Shown here piece by piece: positions 34,795 through 43,307 of a DNA stretch of 64,000 bases. Made by a program: the position numbers and the translations under genes. Position 1 is the first letter of the stretch; every line of letters begins with the position of its first letter. The notes under the pieces are model-generated. The model ran no database searches. It was not told the DNA's origin and saw only the letters and a program-made list of their open reading frames with translations. Origin of the DNA: CAKZNE01 sp963976435 (GTDB taxonomy: Bacteria; Bacteroidota; Bacteroidia; Flavobacteriales; Schleiferiaceae); assembly GCA_963976435.1 (NCBI GenBank), contig CAXBKQ010000007.1, positions 62,001 through 126,000 on the forward strand. The letters run 5' to 3'.

Positions 34795-36519
34795 TCAATT
34801 TTCATTGTGAACAGTTCCAGCATCAATAATATATTCTAGAAGGTCTGAACTTTGTGGAATGTTCATTTTCTTTCGCAATCTATATCTCGAAGTTTTTACA
34901 CTTTCTGGCGAGATGCCAAGAATGGCCGCGCTTTCTTTGAGGTTTAAATTCATTCGAATAAGGGCAGAGAGTTTCAGATCTCCTGAGGTTAAATTTGGGT
35001 GTTTGCTTTTTAGATTCTTAAAAAACCCAGTATGCACTTGTTCGAAATGAGTTTTAAAATCTTGCCAATCCTTATCTAAATTGGTATTACTGCTCACTTT
35101 CTGTTTTATTCTACGAATTTTCGTTTGATCGGCAGAAGCATCTTTTTCTAGCTCTACTAATTCCTGTTTTATCTCATCCAATAATTCATTTTTACGGATG
35201 AAGTTTATGGTATAGGAAGCCAATTCCTTATTTTTTAATTCCAGCTTTTGTTGTAATTCCTTTTCTTGAAGAATGGCATTCTCTAATTTCGCCCGGTTTA
35301 ATTCCTCCCTAGATTTGTTCAACTTCTCCTTTTCTTCTTGCTCCTTCTTTTCCAGTTTGATTTTATTCTTTTGACGTAGAATAATGAAGTAGGCTATGGA
35401 AATAGCTAAAATCAAAAGACTGCTAATAAGGTAAATCAAGAGCCGTCCATTTCTTTTTTTCTGCTCCAATAGGCGTATTCTTTCCTTGCCAATTTCAATG
35501 CTCTTTTTTTGGCGATCCATTTCAAATTTCAAACGAATAGCTGAAATTTCCATTAATTTCTTTTGATCGAAAAGACTGTCTTTCATTTGGGAATGCAGCT
35601 CAAAATAATTTAATGCCTTATCAATTTCACCCTTTTGTTGGTAAAGAATTTTCAAATCCAAATAGATATCCTTCAACCACTTTTTCGATTGAACCTCCTT
35701 TGCCGCTTTTAGGGCTCTCAGTAGAAAAATTTCGGCATTTACAAAATCTTCTTGAACTAAATAAATACTACCGATGTTTTCCAGGGTTTTCGATTTCCCT
35801 TCAAAATCATTGATTTGAATACTCATTTGCAGGGAGGAATTTAGGTAGTTTAGGGCATTTTCATAATCGCCTTTTTCTCTAAAGAGAAGGCCCAACCTAT
35901 TAGAAGCTTCTGCCACCCCGTATCTAAATCCACTTTCCTTGTGCATGGCCAATGAGGAAGTTAAATATTCAAAGGCTTTTTCGTAATTCTCTAATTCAGT
36001 ATAAACTGCCCCAATTTTAGTTTTGGTAGTAGCCAATCGGCTAAATTGATTTCTTTGTTTAAATATTTTTTCACCTTGGAAATAATATTTTAATGCTTCT
36101 TGATAGTTTTTTTGATCCGCATATACTAGCCCAATATTCATAAGAATATTTGCCAAGCCTAAGGAGTCATTTAGTTTTCCATAATTTTCTAGTGCCGGAA
36201 AAAGTTTGGTTAGAGATTCATCATAATTCCCAAGAGCCCAATCTGCTACCCCAATTATTCTTTGGGCCGTAGCGATTCCAGCTAGGTATTCTAAACGTTG
36301 GGCCAGGTCTAAAGCTGAATTTCCAAATTGTACAGACTTGCTTGGGTCCACCACCCAGTATTCATAGCCAATGTTATTTAAAAGGTCAACCTTCATGGCA
36401 TCCTCAGACTGATAATTCTCCAATAGAATTTGAAGGCTGTCGATCTTAATATTGAGATTGGCATTCCCCTTTTGGGGAGAAAGAAAAAACAGGAAAAGAA
36501 AAAAAACAGTATTTCGCAT
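34795..36519 (-). CDS. Membrane-anchored TPR regulator with LuxR-type HTH
   Basis: 574 residues. Signal peptide (about 1-20), then six TPR-like repeats (about 60-330, with hits such as YYFQGEKIFKQRNQFSRLATTKTKIGAVY), one membrane segment (about 358-378, LLIYLISSLLILAISIAYFIIL), a charged coiled-coil segment (390-470), and a C-terminal helix-turn-helix (SGDLKLSALIRMNLNLKESAAILGISPESVKTSRYRLRKKMNI) of the LuxR/GerE kind. The topology is sensing by periplasmic TPRs and DNA binding in the cytoplasm. It lies upstream of the LRR operon on the same strand, so regulation of it is plausible but unproved. Confidence 0.9.
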   Translation of the reverse strand: MRNTVFFLFLFFLSPQKGNANLNIKIDSLQILLENYQSEDAMKVDLLNNIGYEYWVVDPSKSVQFGNSALDLAQRLEYLAGIATAQRIIGVADWALGNYDESLTKLFPALENYGKLNDSLGLANILMNIGLVYADQKNYQEALKYYFQGEKIFKQRNQFSRLATTKTKIGAVYTELENYEKAFEYLTSSLAMHKESGFRYGVAEASNRLGLLFREKGDYENALNYLNSSLQMSIQINDFEGKSKTLENIGSIYLVQEDFVNAEIFLLRALKAAKEVQSKKWLKDIYLDLKILYQQKGEIDKALNYFELHSQMKDSLFDQKKLMEISAIRLKFEMDRQKKSIEIGKERIRLLEQKKRNGRLLIYLISSLLILAISIAYFIILRQKNKIKLEKKEQEEKEKLNKSREELNRAKLENAILQEKELQQKLELKNKELASYTINFIRKNELLDEIKQELVELEKDASADQTKIRRIKQKVSSNTNLDKDWQDFKTHFEQVHTGFFKNLKSKHPNLTSGDLKLSALIRMNLNLKESAAILGISPESVKTSRYRLRKKMNIPQSSDLLEYIIDAGTVHNEN

Positions 36520-36590
36520 GAATGGTAAAAGGCCAATAATGAAACAGCGGGGCTCTAAAATACTATAAATGTACAGATGGCTTAAAAAAA

Positions 36591-36620
36591 AACCGCCACA
36601 TTCAAAGGAATGTGGCGGTT
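36591..36620 (-). terminator. rpsA terminator
   Basis: Perfect 13-bp stem (36591-36603 / 36608-36620) with loop AAAG; on the minus strand a run of nine T follows. Twenty-three nt downstream of the rpsA stop. Confidence 0.95.
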
Positions 36621-36642
36621 TGATATATTAGAAATTCGAGAA

Positions 36643-38562
36643 TTATTTCTTCTCGTCTTCTTCCATTTGTTCTTTAAGCTTGGAAAGAGCATCCAAATCT
36701 CCTAAGGTAGATCTCTCTACATTAGTTTGAATTTTCTTTACAGCTTTATTAGTTTGCTTTTTCTCAGCCTGATTTTTCTCAGCATTAATAGCTTTGTGAA
36801 TTTCAGTATGAGAAGCAACTACTCTTCTAGAATCTTTGTTGAATTCAATGATTTTGAAGTCTGCAATTTCATCTTGCTTTAATTCAGAACCATCTTCCTT
36901 CACCATATGACGACCAGGAACAAAAGCTTCAACACCAAGGTTTTCGAATAATACTTCTGCACCTTTATCTACGATGTTCACAACCTTGGCTTCAATTACG
37001 CTACCTTCTTCAAGAAGAGTTTCGTAAGTGTCGTAAGGATTGTCTTCAACTTGTTTATGTCCAAGGCTTAATCTACGGCTTTCCACGTCGATTTCAAGAA
37101 CTACAACTTCCAATACAGCACCTACAGAAGTAAATTCACTTGGGTGCTTAATTTTCTTAGTCCAACTTAGATCAGAAATATGGATTAATCCATCAATTCC
37201 TTCTTCTAATTCTACGAAAACTCCAAAGTTTGTGAAGTTACGTACAGAGCCTTTATGTTTAGATCCTACAGGGTATTTTGTAGTGATATCAGTCCATGGA
37301 TCTGGAGTTAATTGCTTAATTCCAAGGGACATTTTACGATCATCTCTATCAAGAGTAAGTACTGTTGCTTCAACTTCATCGCCAACGCTTACAAAATCTT
37401 GAGCGCTACGAAGGTGAGTACTCCAGCTCATTTCACTAACGTGAATCAAACCTTCCACACCAGGAATCACTTCAACAAAAGCACCGTAATCTGCGATTAC
37501 TACTACTTTTCCTTTAACCTTGTCACCAACAGCAACATCTTTATCAAGAGCATCCCAAGGATGAGCTTCTAATTGTTTTAATCCTAATTGAATTCTTGTT
37601 TTATCCTCATCAAAATCAAGGATTACAACGTTCAATTTCTGATCTAGCTCAAGAACTTCAGAAGGATGGTTGATACGAGACCAGCTTAGGTCTGTAATGT
37701 GGATTAAACCATCTACACCACCAAGATCGATAAACACACCATAAGAAGTAATATTTTTTACAACTCCTTCTAGTACTTGACCTTTTTCTAATCTTCCGAT
37801 TATTTCCTTTTTCTGTTCTTCAAGATCAGCTTCAATAAGTGCTTTATGAGAAACTACAACGTTTTTAAATTCATGGTTGATTTTCACAACTTTGAATTCC
37901 ATTGTTTTATCTACATATGCATCATAATCACGGATAGGTTTAACATCAATTTGAGACCCGGGTAAAAAGGCTTCAATTCCAAAGATGTCTACAATCATAC
38001 CACCTTTAGTACGACATTTCACATAACCGTTTACGATTTCTTCATTATCATGAGCAGCGTTAACTCTATCCCAAGCCTTGATAGATCTGGCTTTACGGTG
38101 AGAAAGAACTAATTGACCATCCTTATCCTCTTGTTTGTCGATAAGTACTTCCACTTCATCACCAACTTTTAGGTCAGGATTGTAGCGGAATTCATTTAAA
38201 GAAACAACACCTTCAGATTTGTATCCTATATCAATGATAGCATCGCGATCTGTCATGTTTAGAACGGTACCATTTGCGATCGTACTTTCGCTGATAGTTG
38301 TAATTGTTTCTTCGTAAAGTTTGGTTAGCTCTTCGCGTTCTGCTTTACTTCTAGATTTCAAACCTGATTCGAATTCCTCCCAATCAAATTCTGTAGATTC
38401 CTCAGCTTCTACTGCTGGGGCTACTTCTTCTTTTACTTCAGCAGCTGGGGCTTCAGTAGCTTCTTCTTTAACAGGAGCTGCCTCAGCGGCTGCCTCTGTA
38501 TTTTCAACTTTTACAGCTTCGGTTTCTTTTACCTCTTCTGTTTTTTTTGTTTCTTCTGACAT
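36643..38562 (-). CDS. rpsA: 30S ribosomal protein bS1
   Basis: 639 residues. Six S1 OB-fold domains follow one another from about residue 85 (first motif ...TISESTIANGTV), including the four best conserved copies YGVFIDLGGVDGLIHI, YGAFVEVIPGVEGLIHV, FGVFVELEEGIDGLIHI and the divergent last one. The N-terminal 65 residues are an acidic Ala/Glu/Val-rich low-complexity extension. bS1 unwinds and delivers mRNA to the ribosome, important where Shine-Dalgarno pairing is rare. Expressed from its own promoter with a structured leader of about 115 nt and ended by a strong terminator. Confidence 0.97.
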   Translation of the reverse strand: MSEETKKTEEVKETEAVKVENTEAAAEAAPVKEEATEAPAAEVKEEVAPAVEAEESTEFDWEEFESGLKSRSKAEREELTKLYEETITTISESTIANGTVLNMTDRDAIIDIGYKSEGVVSLNEFRYNPDLKVGDEVEVLIDKQEDKDGQLVLSHRKARSIKAWDRVNAAHDNEEIVNGYVKCRTKGGMIVDIFGIEAFLPGSQIDVKPIRDYDAYVDKTMEFKVVKINHEFKNVVVSHKALIEADLEEQKKEIIGRLEKGQVLEGVVKNITSYGVFIDLGGVDGLIHITDLSWSRINHPSEVLELDQKLNVVILDFDEDKTRIQLGLKQLEAHPWDALDKDVAVGDKVKGKVVVIADYGAFVEVIPGVEGLIHVSEMSWSTHLRSAQDFVSVGDEVEATVLTLDRDDRKMSLGIKQLTPDPWTDITTKYPVGSKHKGSVRNFTNFGVFVELEEGIDGLIHISDLSWTKKIKHPSEFTSVGAVLEVVVLEIDVESRRLSLGHKQVEDNPYDTYETLLEEGSVIEAKVVNIVDKGAEVLFENLGVEAFVPGRHMVKEDGSELKQDEIADFKIIEFNKDSRRVVASHTEIHKAINAEKNQAEKKQTNKAVKKIQTNVERSTLGDLDALSKLKEQMEEDEKK

Positions 38563-38589
38563 TCAGAAAACAATTTGTATTTCAATTTG

Positions 38590-38669
38590 GGTGAGAACGA
38601 TTATAAAACCCAAACGGAAAGATGTTAGACTATTGATTTACAAACCTTTTTCAGAACTCGTTCTCCACC
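38590..38669 (-). promoter_or_regulatory. Structured rpsA leader (long-range stem)
   Basis: On the minus strand GGTGGAGAACGA (38658-38669) can pair with TCGTTCTCACC (38590-38600): 11 pairs with one bulged G, closing a loop of 57 nt. The 5' arm can alternatively pair locally (AGAAC with the adjacent GTTCT). It lies wholly in the transcribed leader, 28 nt before the rpsA ATG, and may serve autoregulation by bS1. This is drawn by eye, with no covariation evidence. Confidence 0.5.
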
Positions 38670-38682
38670 TAAAAAAGGGCTG

Positions 38683-38713
38683 CAAATGTACAGCTATTAT
38701 TTCTTTTGATCAA
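38683..38713 (-). promoter_or_regulatory. rpsA promoter
   Basis: Minus strand TTG (38711-38713), 20 nt, TACATTTG (38683-38690), followed by CAGCCC. Exact consensus. The spacer 38563-38898 (336 bp) holds this promoter, the rpsA leader and the gltA terminator; I see no gene in it. Confidence 0.78.
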
Positions 38714-38850
38714 ATAGTTTTGTTGAAGTTTTTTTCTGGCCTAAGTATCTTTTTTTCAAAGGCTTGAAAGTTCGGGGCATTTTGGAATATACAGCTAAAA
38801 CAATCTCAAATTTATCGTCTATTTCATAAATTCAAATTGTCTATTAAAAA

Positions 38851-38880
38851 GAAAATCCCATCGCTAAGGATGGGATTTTC
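38851..38880 (-). terminator. gltA terminator
   Basis: 12-bp perfect stem GAAAATCCCATC / GATGGGATTTTC (38851-38862 and 38869-38880) with a 6-nt loop, then a T-run on the minus strand. It ends the carA-eno-gltA unit. Confidence 0.93.
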
Positions 38881-38898
38881 AACTAAATCAATTCAATT

Positions 38899-40206
38899 TT
38901 ATTTTCCAGCGAACTTGGCCTTCAATAATTCTGTTGTAGTAGAACCTGGTCTTTCAATTGGGAAGCCAAGGGCTCTGTCCCAAATAAGACTAGACAAAGT
39001 TCCGAGGGCTCTAGAAACACCAAACAACACTGTATAGAAATCATAATCAGTTAACCCATAATGCATTAACAACTGTCCAGAATGTGCGTCTACATTCGGC
39101 CAAGGGTTTTTCACTTTACCTGTTGCTTGTAATATTTCAGGTACCACCTCATATACTCTACTCACAATTTGGAATAGATCATCGTGTGGCATGTGTTTCA
39201 TTGCAAATTCTCTTTGCGCAGTATATCGTGGATCTGTTTTCCTTAAAACCGCATGTCCAAAACCTGGAATTACCTTTCCTTCATTTAATGTCTTTCTGCA
39301 ATAGTTTGCAATTTGTTCTTTGGATGGCAGTCCACCACCTAATTCATCGCGCATTGCAAAAATCCAACGGATAACTTCCTGATTTGCCAATCCGTGAAGT
39401 GGTCCTGCTAGACCGCTCATACCAGCTTGGAAAGAAAGATATGGATCACTTAATGCGGAACCTACTAAATGCACAGCATGAGCGGAAACATTACCACCTT
39501 CATGGTCCACATGAATGGTCATATACAATCTTAAAAGTTCTTTGAATTCCTCATTTTCAAAGCCAAGCATATGTGCAAAATTTCCTGCCCAATCCAATTT
39601 AGAATCTGGCTCTATATGCTCATTATTATGGTATTTTCTTCTATAGATATAAGCGGCTAACCTTGGAAGACGAGCAATTAAATTCATTGCATCCTCATAG
39701 GTAGGATCCCAATATTCAGATTTTGGAATACCATTTCTATAGGCCTTTTGAAATTCTGATTCTGTACGAAGAGCAGTTATACCAATAATAAATTGAGTCA
39801 TAGGATGAGCATGGCTAGGCAATGCATCAATAACCTTAAATACATGAGGAGGAATGATTGCTCTTCTCGCCCAATTATTACTTACTCTTCTTACGATATC
39901 ATCATCTGGTAATTCATTGAAAAGCATCAAATAGAAAATTCCTTCGGGCAGTGGTTGTTCTCCGCCAGGATATTTTGGTAATTTTTCCTGAAGTTCAGGA
40001 ATTGAATATCCTCTAAAACGAATACCTTCAGCTGGATCCAGTTTTGAAGTTTCGGTAATTAGGGCCGTAATACCTCTCATCCCACCATACAATTGGCTCA
40101 CCTTAACTTCACCAATTACTTCATCACCATGTTCTGCAATAAAATCCTTGACCTCTTTTACAGCTTCGTCAATTTTGGTTGCAAAATGATCCTTTAGTCT
40201 TTCCAT
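38899..40206 (-). CDS. gltA: Citrate synthase, eukaryotic (mitochondrial) type
   Basis: Condenses acetyl-CoA and oxaloacetate to citrate. The ATG at 40204-40206 gives 435 residues; a longer reading starts at TTG. Catalytic residues His271 (GPLHGLANQE), His318 (PGFGHAVL) and Asp373 (NVDAHSG) lie at nearly the pig-enzyme positions 274/320/375. The stretch IHVDHEGGNVSAHAVHLVGSALSDPYLSF is far closer to mitochondrial citrate synthase than to hexameric bacterial GltA, and the N-terminal 30 residues fit no mitochondrial signal. Probably a dimer without NADH control. It lies 24 nt behind eno. Confidence 0.93.
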   Translation of the reverse strand: MERLKDHFATKIDEAVKEVKDFIAEHGDEVIGEVKVSQLYGGMRGITALITETSKLDPAEGIRFRGYSIPELQEKLPKYPGGEQPLPEGIFYLMLFNELPDDDIVRRVSNNWARRAIIPPHVFKVIDALPSHAHPMTQFIIGITALRTESEFQKAYRNGIPKSEYWDPTYEDAMNLIARLPRLAAYIYRRKYHNNEHIEPDSKLDWAGNFAHMLGFENEEFKELLRLYMTIHVDHEGGNVSAHAVHLVGSALSDPYLSFQAGMSGLAGPLHGLANQEVIRWIFAMRDELGGGLPSKEQIANYCRKTLNEGKVIPGFGHAVLRKTDPRYTAQREFAMKHMPHDDLFQIVSRVYEVVPEILQATGKVKNPWPNVDAHSGQLLMHYGLTDYDFYTVLFGVSRALGTLSSLIWDRALGFPIERPGSTTTELLKAKFAGK

Positions 40207-40230
40207 TTTCAATGCTCGTGTCTTTTTATA

Positions 40231-41520
40231 TTATTTAATAAATTTAAAATTCTTTCCAGGGTAGATGGCTGAATCTCCAAGAAACTCCTCCAATCTCAAC
40301 AACTGATTGTATTTTGCCATTCTATCACTTCTTGAAGCAGAACCAGTTTTTATTTGTCCGGTATTTAATCCAACAGCCAAATCGGCAATGGTTGAATCTT
40401 CTGTTTCTCCACTTCTATGGCTCATTACACAGCTATAATCTTTACTTTGCGCCAGTTGAACTGTATTAATAGTTTCCGTTAAAGTTCCAATTTGGTTTAC
40501 TTTAATTAAAACTGAATTTGCGGTGTCTTCATCGATTCCTCTTTGCACTCTTTCTGTATTGGTAACGAACAAATCATCACCTACCAACTGCACCTTATTT
40601 CCAATTTTTGCCGTTAACTGTTTCCATCCATTCCAATCATCTTCATCAAGGCCATCCTCAATTGAAACAATGGGGTATTTACTCGCCCAATCTGCCCAGT
40701 AGTCTACCATTTCAGCTGGAGAAAGCTTATCACCAGTTGATTTTTTAAAGTGATAAACACCTTCATCCTTTAAATAGAATTCTGAAGCTGCGGCATCCAT
40801 TGCAATATACACATCTTCTCCGGGTTTATAGCCAGCTTTTTCTATTGCTAGTAAGACAGTTTCTATTGCTTCAACATTAGATTTAATATTTGGTGCAAAT
40901 CCTCCTTCATCTCCTACATTTGTAGAATAACCTTTGGATTTTAGAACATTTTTTAAGTGGTGAAATATTTCAGTTCCCATTCTTAATCCTTCGGAAAAAC
41001 TTTGAGCACCAAAGGGCATCACCATAAATTCTTGGAAGTCTATAGAATTATCTGCATGTGCTCCACCATTTAAGATATTCATCATTGGCACTGGAAGCGT
41101 TCTTGCATTTACACCTCCAATATAATTGTGTAAATACTGACCATGAGCCTGAGCTGCAGCTTTTGCCACAGCCAGAGAAACAGCTAGCATAGCATTTGCT
41201 CCTAGGTTGCTTTTGTTTTTTGTGCCATCTAAATCGATCATCATTTGATCAATCAGGGATTGATCTGAAACTTGCAATCCATTAAGTTCTGGAGCAATAA
41301 CATTATTTACATTGGAAACGGCATTCAAAACACCTTTTCCCATATATGCGCCACCATCATTATCTCTAAGCTCTACGGCTTCATGAATTCCGGTGGAAGC
41401 ACCTGAAGGTACTGCTGCTCTTCCAATATGTCCGCTATCGGTAAAAACATCTGCTTCTACTGTAGGGTTTCCTCTACTATCTAAAATTTGTCTGGCTCTA
41501 AGACCTGTAATTACTGCCAT
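40231..41520 (-). CDS. eno: Enolase
   Basis: Dehydrates 2-phosphoglycerate to phosphoenolpyruvate. 429 residues, typical length. N-terminal RQILDSRGNPTVEAD, substrate loop SGASTGIHEAVELRD, metal ligands in AMDAAASEF and SIEDGL...LVGDDLFVTN, and the SHRSGETEDSTIADLAVG signature are all present. Its ATG shares its A with the stop of carA (TAATG), suggesting coupled translation. gltA follows after 24 nt. Confidence 0.98.
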   Translation of the reverse strand: MAVITGLRARQILDSRGNPTVEADVFTDSGHIGRAAVPSGASTGIHEAVELRDNDGGAYMGKGVLNAVSNVNNVIAPELNGLQVSDQSLIDQMMIDLDGTKNKSNLGANAMLAVSLAVAKAAAQAHGQYLHNYIGGVNARTLPVPMMNILNGGAHADNSIDFQEFMVMPFGAQSFSEGLRMGTEIFHHLKNVLKSKGYSTNVGDEGGFAPNIKSNVEAIETVLLAIEKAGYKPGEDVYIAMDAAASEFYLKDEGVYHFKKSTGDKLSPAEMVDYWADWASKYPIVSIEDGLDEDDWNGWKQLTAKIGNKVQLVGDDLFVTNTERVQRGIDEDTANSVLIKVNQIGTLTETINTVQLAQSKDYSCVMSHRSGETEDSTIADLAVGLNTGQIKTGSASRSDRMAKYNQLLRLEEFLGDSAIYPGKNFKFIK

Positions 41521-42638
41521 TATGCTGTTATTGATTTGTTAGCTTTCATTTGTTCCACAAAATCATCAAAAAGGTAGGTACTATCATGCGGTCCTGGGTA
41601 GGCTTCTGGATGATATTGTACACAAAACACTGGTTTATCTACTAATTTAATTCCGGCTACTGATTGATCATTGAGGTGGATATGTGTAAGTTCAATATTA
41701 CTATGATTCTCTACTGCTTCTCTATCCACAACAAAGCCGTGGTTTTGAGTGGTAATTTCACCTTTACCCGTAATTAAATTTTTCACGGGGTGGTTAATTC
41801 CTCTATGTCCATTATGCATTTTAAAGGTTTTAAGACCTTGTGACAATGCTATAAGCTGATGTCCTAAGCAAATTCCAAATACAGGAAGACCTGAATTCAC
41901 AATATCCTTTACAATTTCTATGGTATCTACCATGGCTCCTGGATCTCCAGGTCCATTAGAAATAAAAATTCCGTCAGGCGACCATTCTAATAATTCGTTT
42001 AGTGAACTATCCATTGGGAAGACCTTCATATAGCAATTACGTTGTTCAAAATTCCTAAGGATATTTCTTTTAATACCAAGATCTAGAACAGCTATTTTAA
42101 AATCGGAATTCTCATTTCCGAAGAAGAAGGCTTCTTTTGTTGCCACCTTGCTCGACAATTCCAAACCTTCCATGGAAGGAACGGCATCAAGTTTGGCCAT
42201 TAGTGCGTTTATATTGTCTACTTCTGTGCTAATAATGGCGTTCATCGCACCTTTATCCCTAATATGTCTTACCAAGGCTCTAGTATCTACATCGGAGATT
42301 AGCACTTTATTTTGATCTTTAAAATAATCATAAAGTGAACCGGAGCCCGATGGACGGCTAAAGTCGACACTAAAGTTTTTACAAACTAGGCCAGAAATTT
42401 TAATGTCATCAGATTCAACTTCATCATCTTTAACACCATAATTTCCGATATGCGCATTGGTAGTTACCATAATTTGCCCAAGATAACTGGGATCGGTAAA
42501 AATCTCTTGGTAACCAGTCATACCAGTATTAAAGCACACTTCGCCTGTGGCTGTACCATTTAAGCCTGTGGATTTTCCCCAAAAGATGGTTTTATCCTTT
42601 AAAATTATTACCGCTGGTTGAATCGTTTTGTAAGCCAT
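41520..42638 (-). CDS. carA: Carbamoyl-phosphate synthase small subunit
   Basis: Supplies ammonia from glutamine to carbamoyl phosphate synthesis for pyrimidines and arginine. 372 residues. N-terminal CPSase_sm_chain domain (FNTGMTGYQEIFTDPSY), then the class I glutamine amidotransferase with PVFGICLGHQL (nucleophile Cys) and the His-Glu pair in VQYHPEAYPGP. The large subunit gene carB is not in the window. It begins just below the rplQ terminator and may have only a weak promoter (TAAATTTG at 42650-42657, no -33), so read-through from the ribosomal operon is possible. Confidence 0.97.
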   Translation of the reverse strand: MAYKTIQPAVIILKDKTIFWGKSTGLNGTATGEVCFNTGMTGYQEIFTDPSYLGQIMVTTNAHIGNYGVKDDEVESDDIKISGLVCKNFSVDFSRPSGSGSLYDYFKDQNKVLISDVDTRALVRHIRDKGAMNAIISTEVDNINALMAKLDAVPSMEGLELSSKVATKEAFFFGNENSDFKIAVLDLGIKRNILRNFEQRNCYMKVFPMDSSLNELLEWSPDGIFISNGPGDPGAMVDTIEIVKDIVNSGLPVFGICLGHQLIALSQGLKTFKMHNGHRGINHPVKNLITGKGEITTQNHGFVVDREAVENHSNIELTHIHLNDQSVAGIKLVDKPVFCVQYHPEAYPGPHDSTYLFDDFVEQMKANKSITA

Positions 42639-42678
42639 TTTTTAAAATTCAAATTTAGGATTTTATTGACCAAAAAAA

Positions 42679-42709
42679 AGGGATAAAAACCAATTTGGCT
42701 CTTATCCCT
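42679..42709 (-). terminator. Terminator after rplQ
   Basis: AGGGATAA (42679-42686) pairs with TTATCCCT (42702-42709) around a 15-nt loop that itself contains CCAA/TTGG; the minus strand continues in a run of eight T. It closes the long ribosomal cluster, perhaps incompletely because carA follows closely. Confidence 0.85.
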
Positions 42710-42734
42710 GATATTCTACACTATGGATACAAAT

Positions 42735-43301
42735 TTATTCAGACTTATCACCGTCATCCTTCTTTGTCTCCTTGTTTTCAGTTTTTGGAGCCGCTTCTGC
42801 TTTTGCTTCAACTGCAGGAGCATCTTCGGCTTCTTTAGTTTCCACTTCAGCTTTTGGAGCAACTTTAGAAGCATCAGATTTTTTAGAACCTCTTCTTCTA
42901 GTACTTTTCTTAGCGGCTGCTTTCTTCTCATTAGTGTAAATTTCATTGAAATCCACTAATTCGATCATACACATTTCAGCATTATCACCAAGTCTATTAC
43001 CAGTTTTAATAATACGAGTATATCCTCCTGGACGATCTCCTACTTTAGCGGCTACTTCTCTAAAAAGTTCAGTAACAGCATATTTATTTTTCAAGTAACT
43101 AAACACTACCCTTCTACTGTGGGTGGTATCATTCTTAGACTTTGTAATTAATGGCTCAACATAAACTTTAAGAGCCTTTGCTTTAGCCACTGTAGTATTA
43201 ATGCGCTTGTGCTCGATAAGAGAGTTAGCCATATTTGCCAACATCGCTTTTCTATGTGGAGCAGTACGTCCTAAGTGATTAAATTTCTTTCCGTGTCTCA
43301 T
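42735..43301 (-). CDS. rplQ: 50S ribosomal protein bL17
   Basis: 188 residues, against about 120-130 in many bacteria. The core (1-122) begins MRHGKKFNHLGRTAPHRKAMLANM and contains YTRIIKTGNRLGDNAEMCMIELVD. The extra 60 residues are a Lys/Ala/Glu-rich tail, likely disordered and common in Bacteroidota. Six nt downstream of rpoA; last gene of the ribosomal cluster. Confidence 0.96.
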   Translation of the reverse strand: MRHGKKFNHLGRTAPHRKAMLANMANSLIEHKRINTTVAKAKALKVYVEPLITKSKNDTTHSRRVVFSYLKNKYAVTELFREVAAKVGDRPGGYTRIIKTGNRLGDNAEMCMIELVDFNEIYTNEKKAAAKKSTRRRGSKKSDASKVAPKAEVETKEAEDAPAVEAKAEAAPKTENKETKKDDGDKSE

Positions 43302-43307
43302 CGGTAA

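Noticed and set aside
37040..37572. Plus-strand frames of 86-120 codons opposite rpsA
   Set aside because: Antisense shadows of the repeated S1 domains; no start context and low-complexity translation.
42650..42657. TAAATTTG on the minus strand as carA promoter
   Set aside because: No -33 TTG at acceptable spacing, and the start would lie almost at the ATG; kept only as a remark under carA.
42716..42959. Frames of 76-78 codons on both strands opposite or within the rplQ tail
   Set aside because: Created by the Lys/Ala/Glu codon bias of the bL17 extension.
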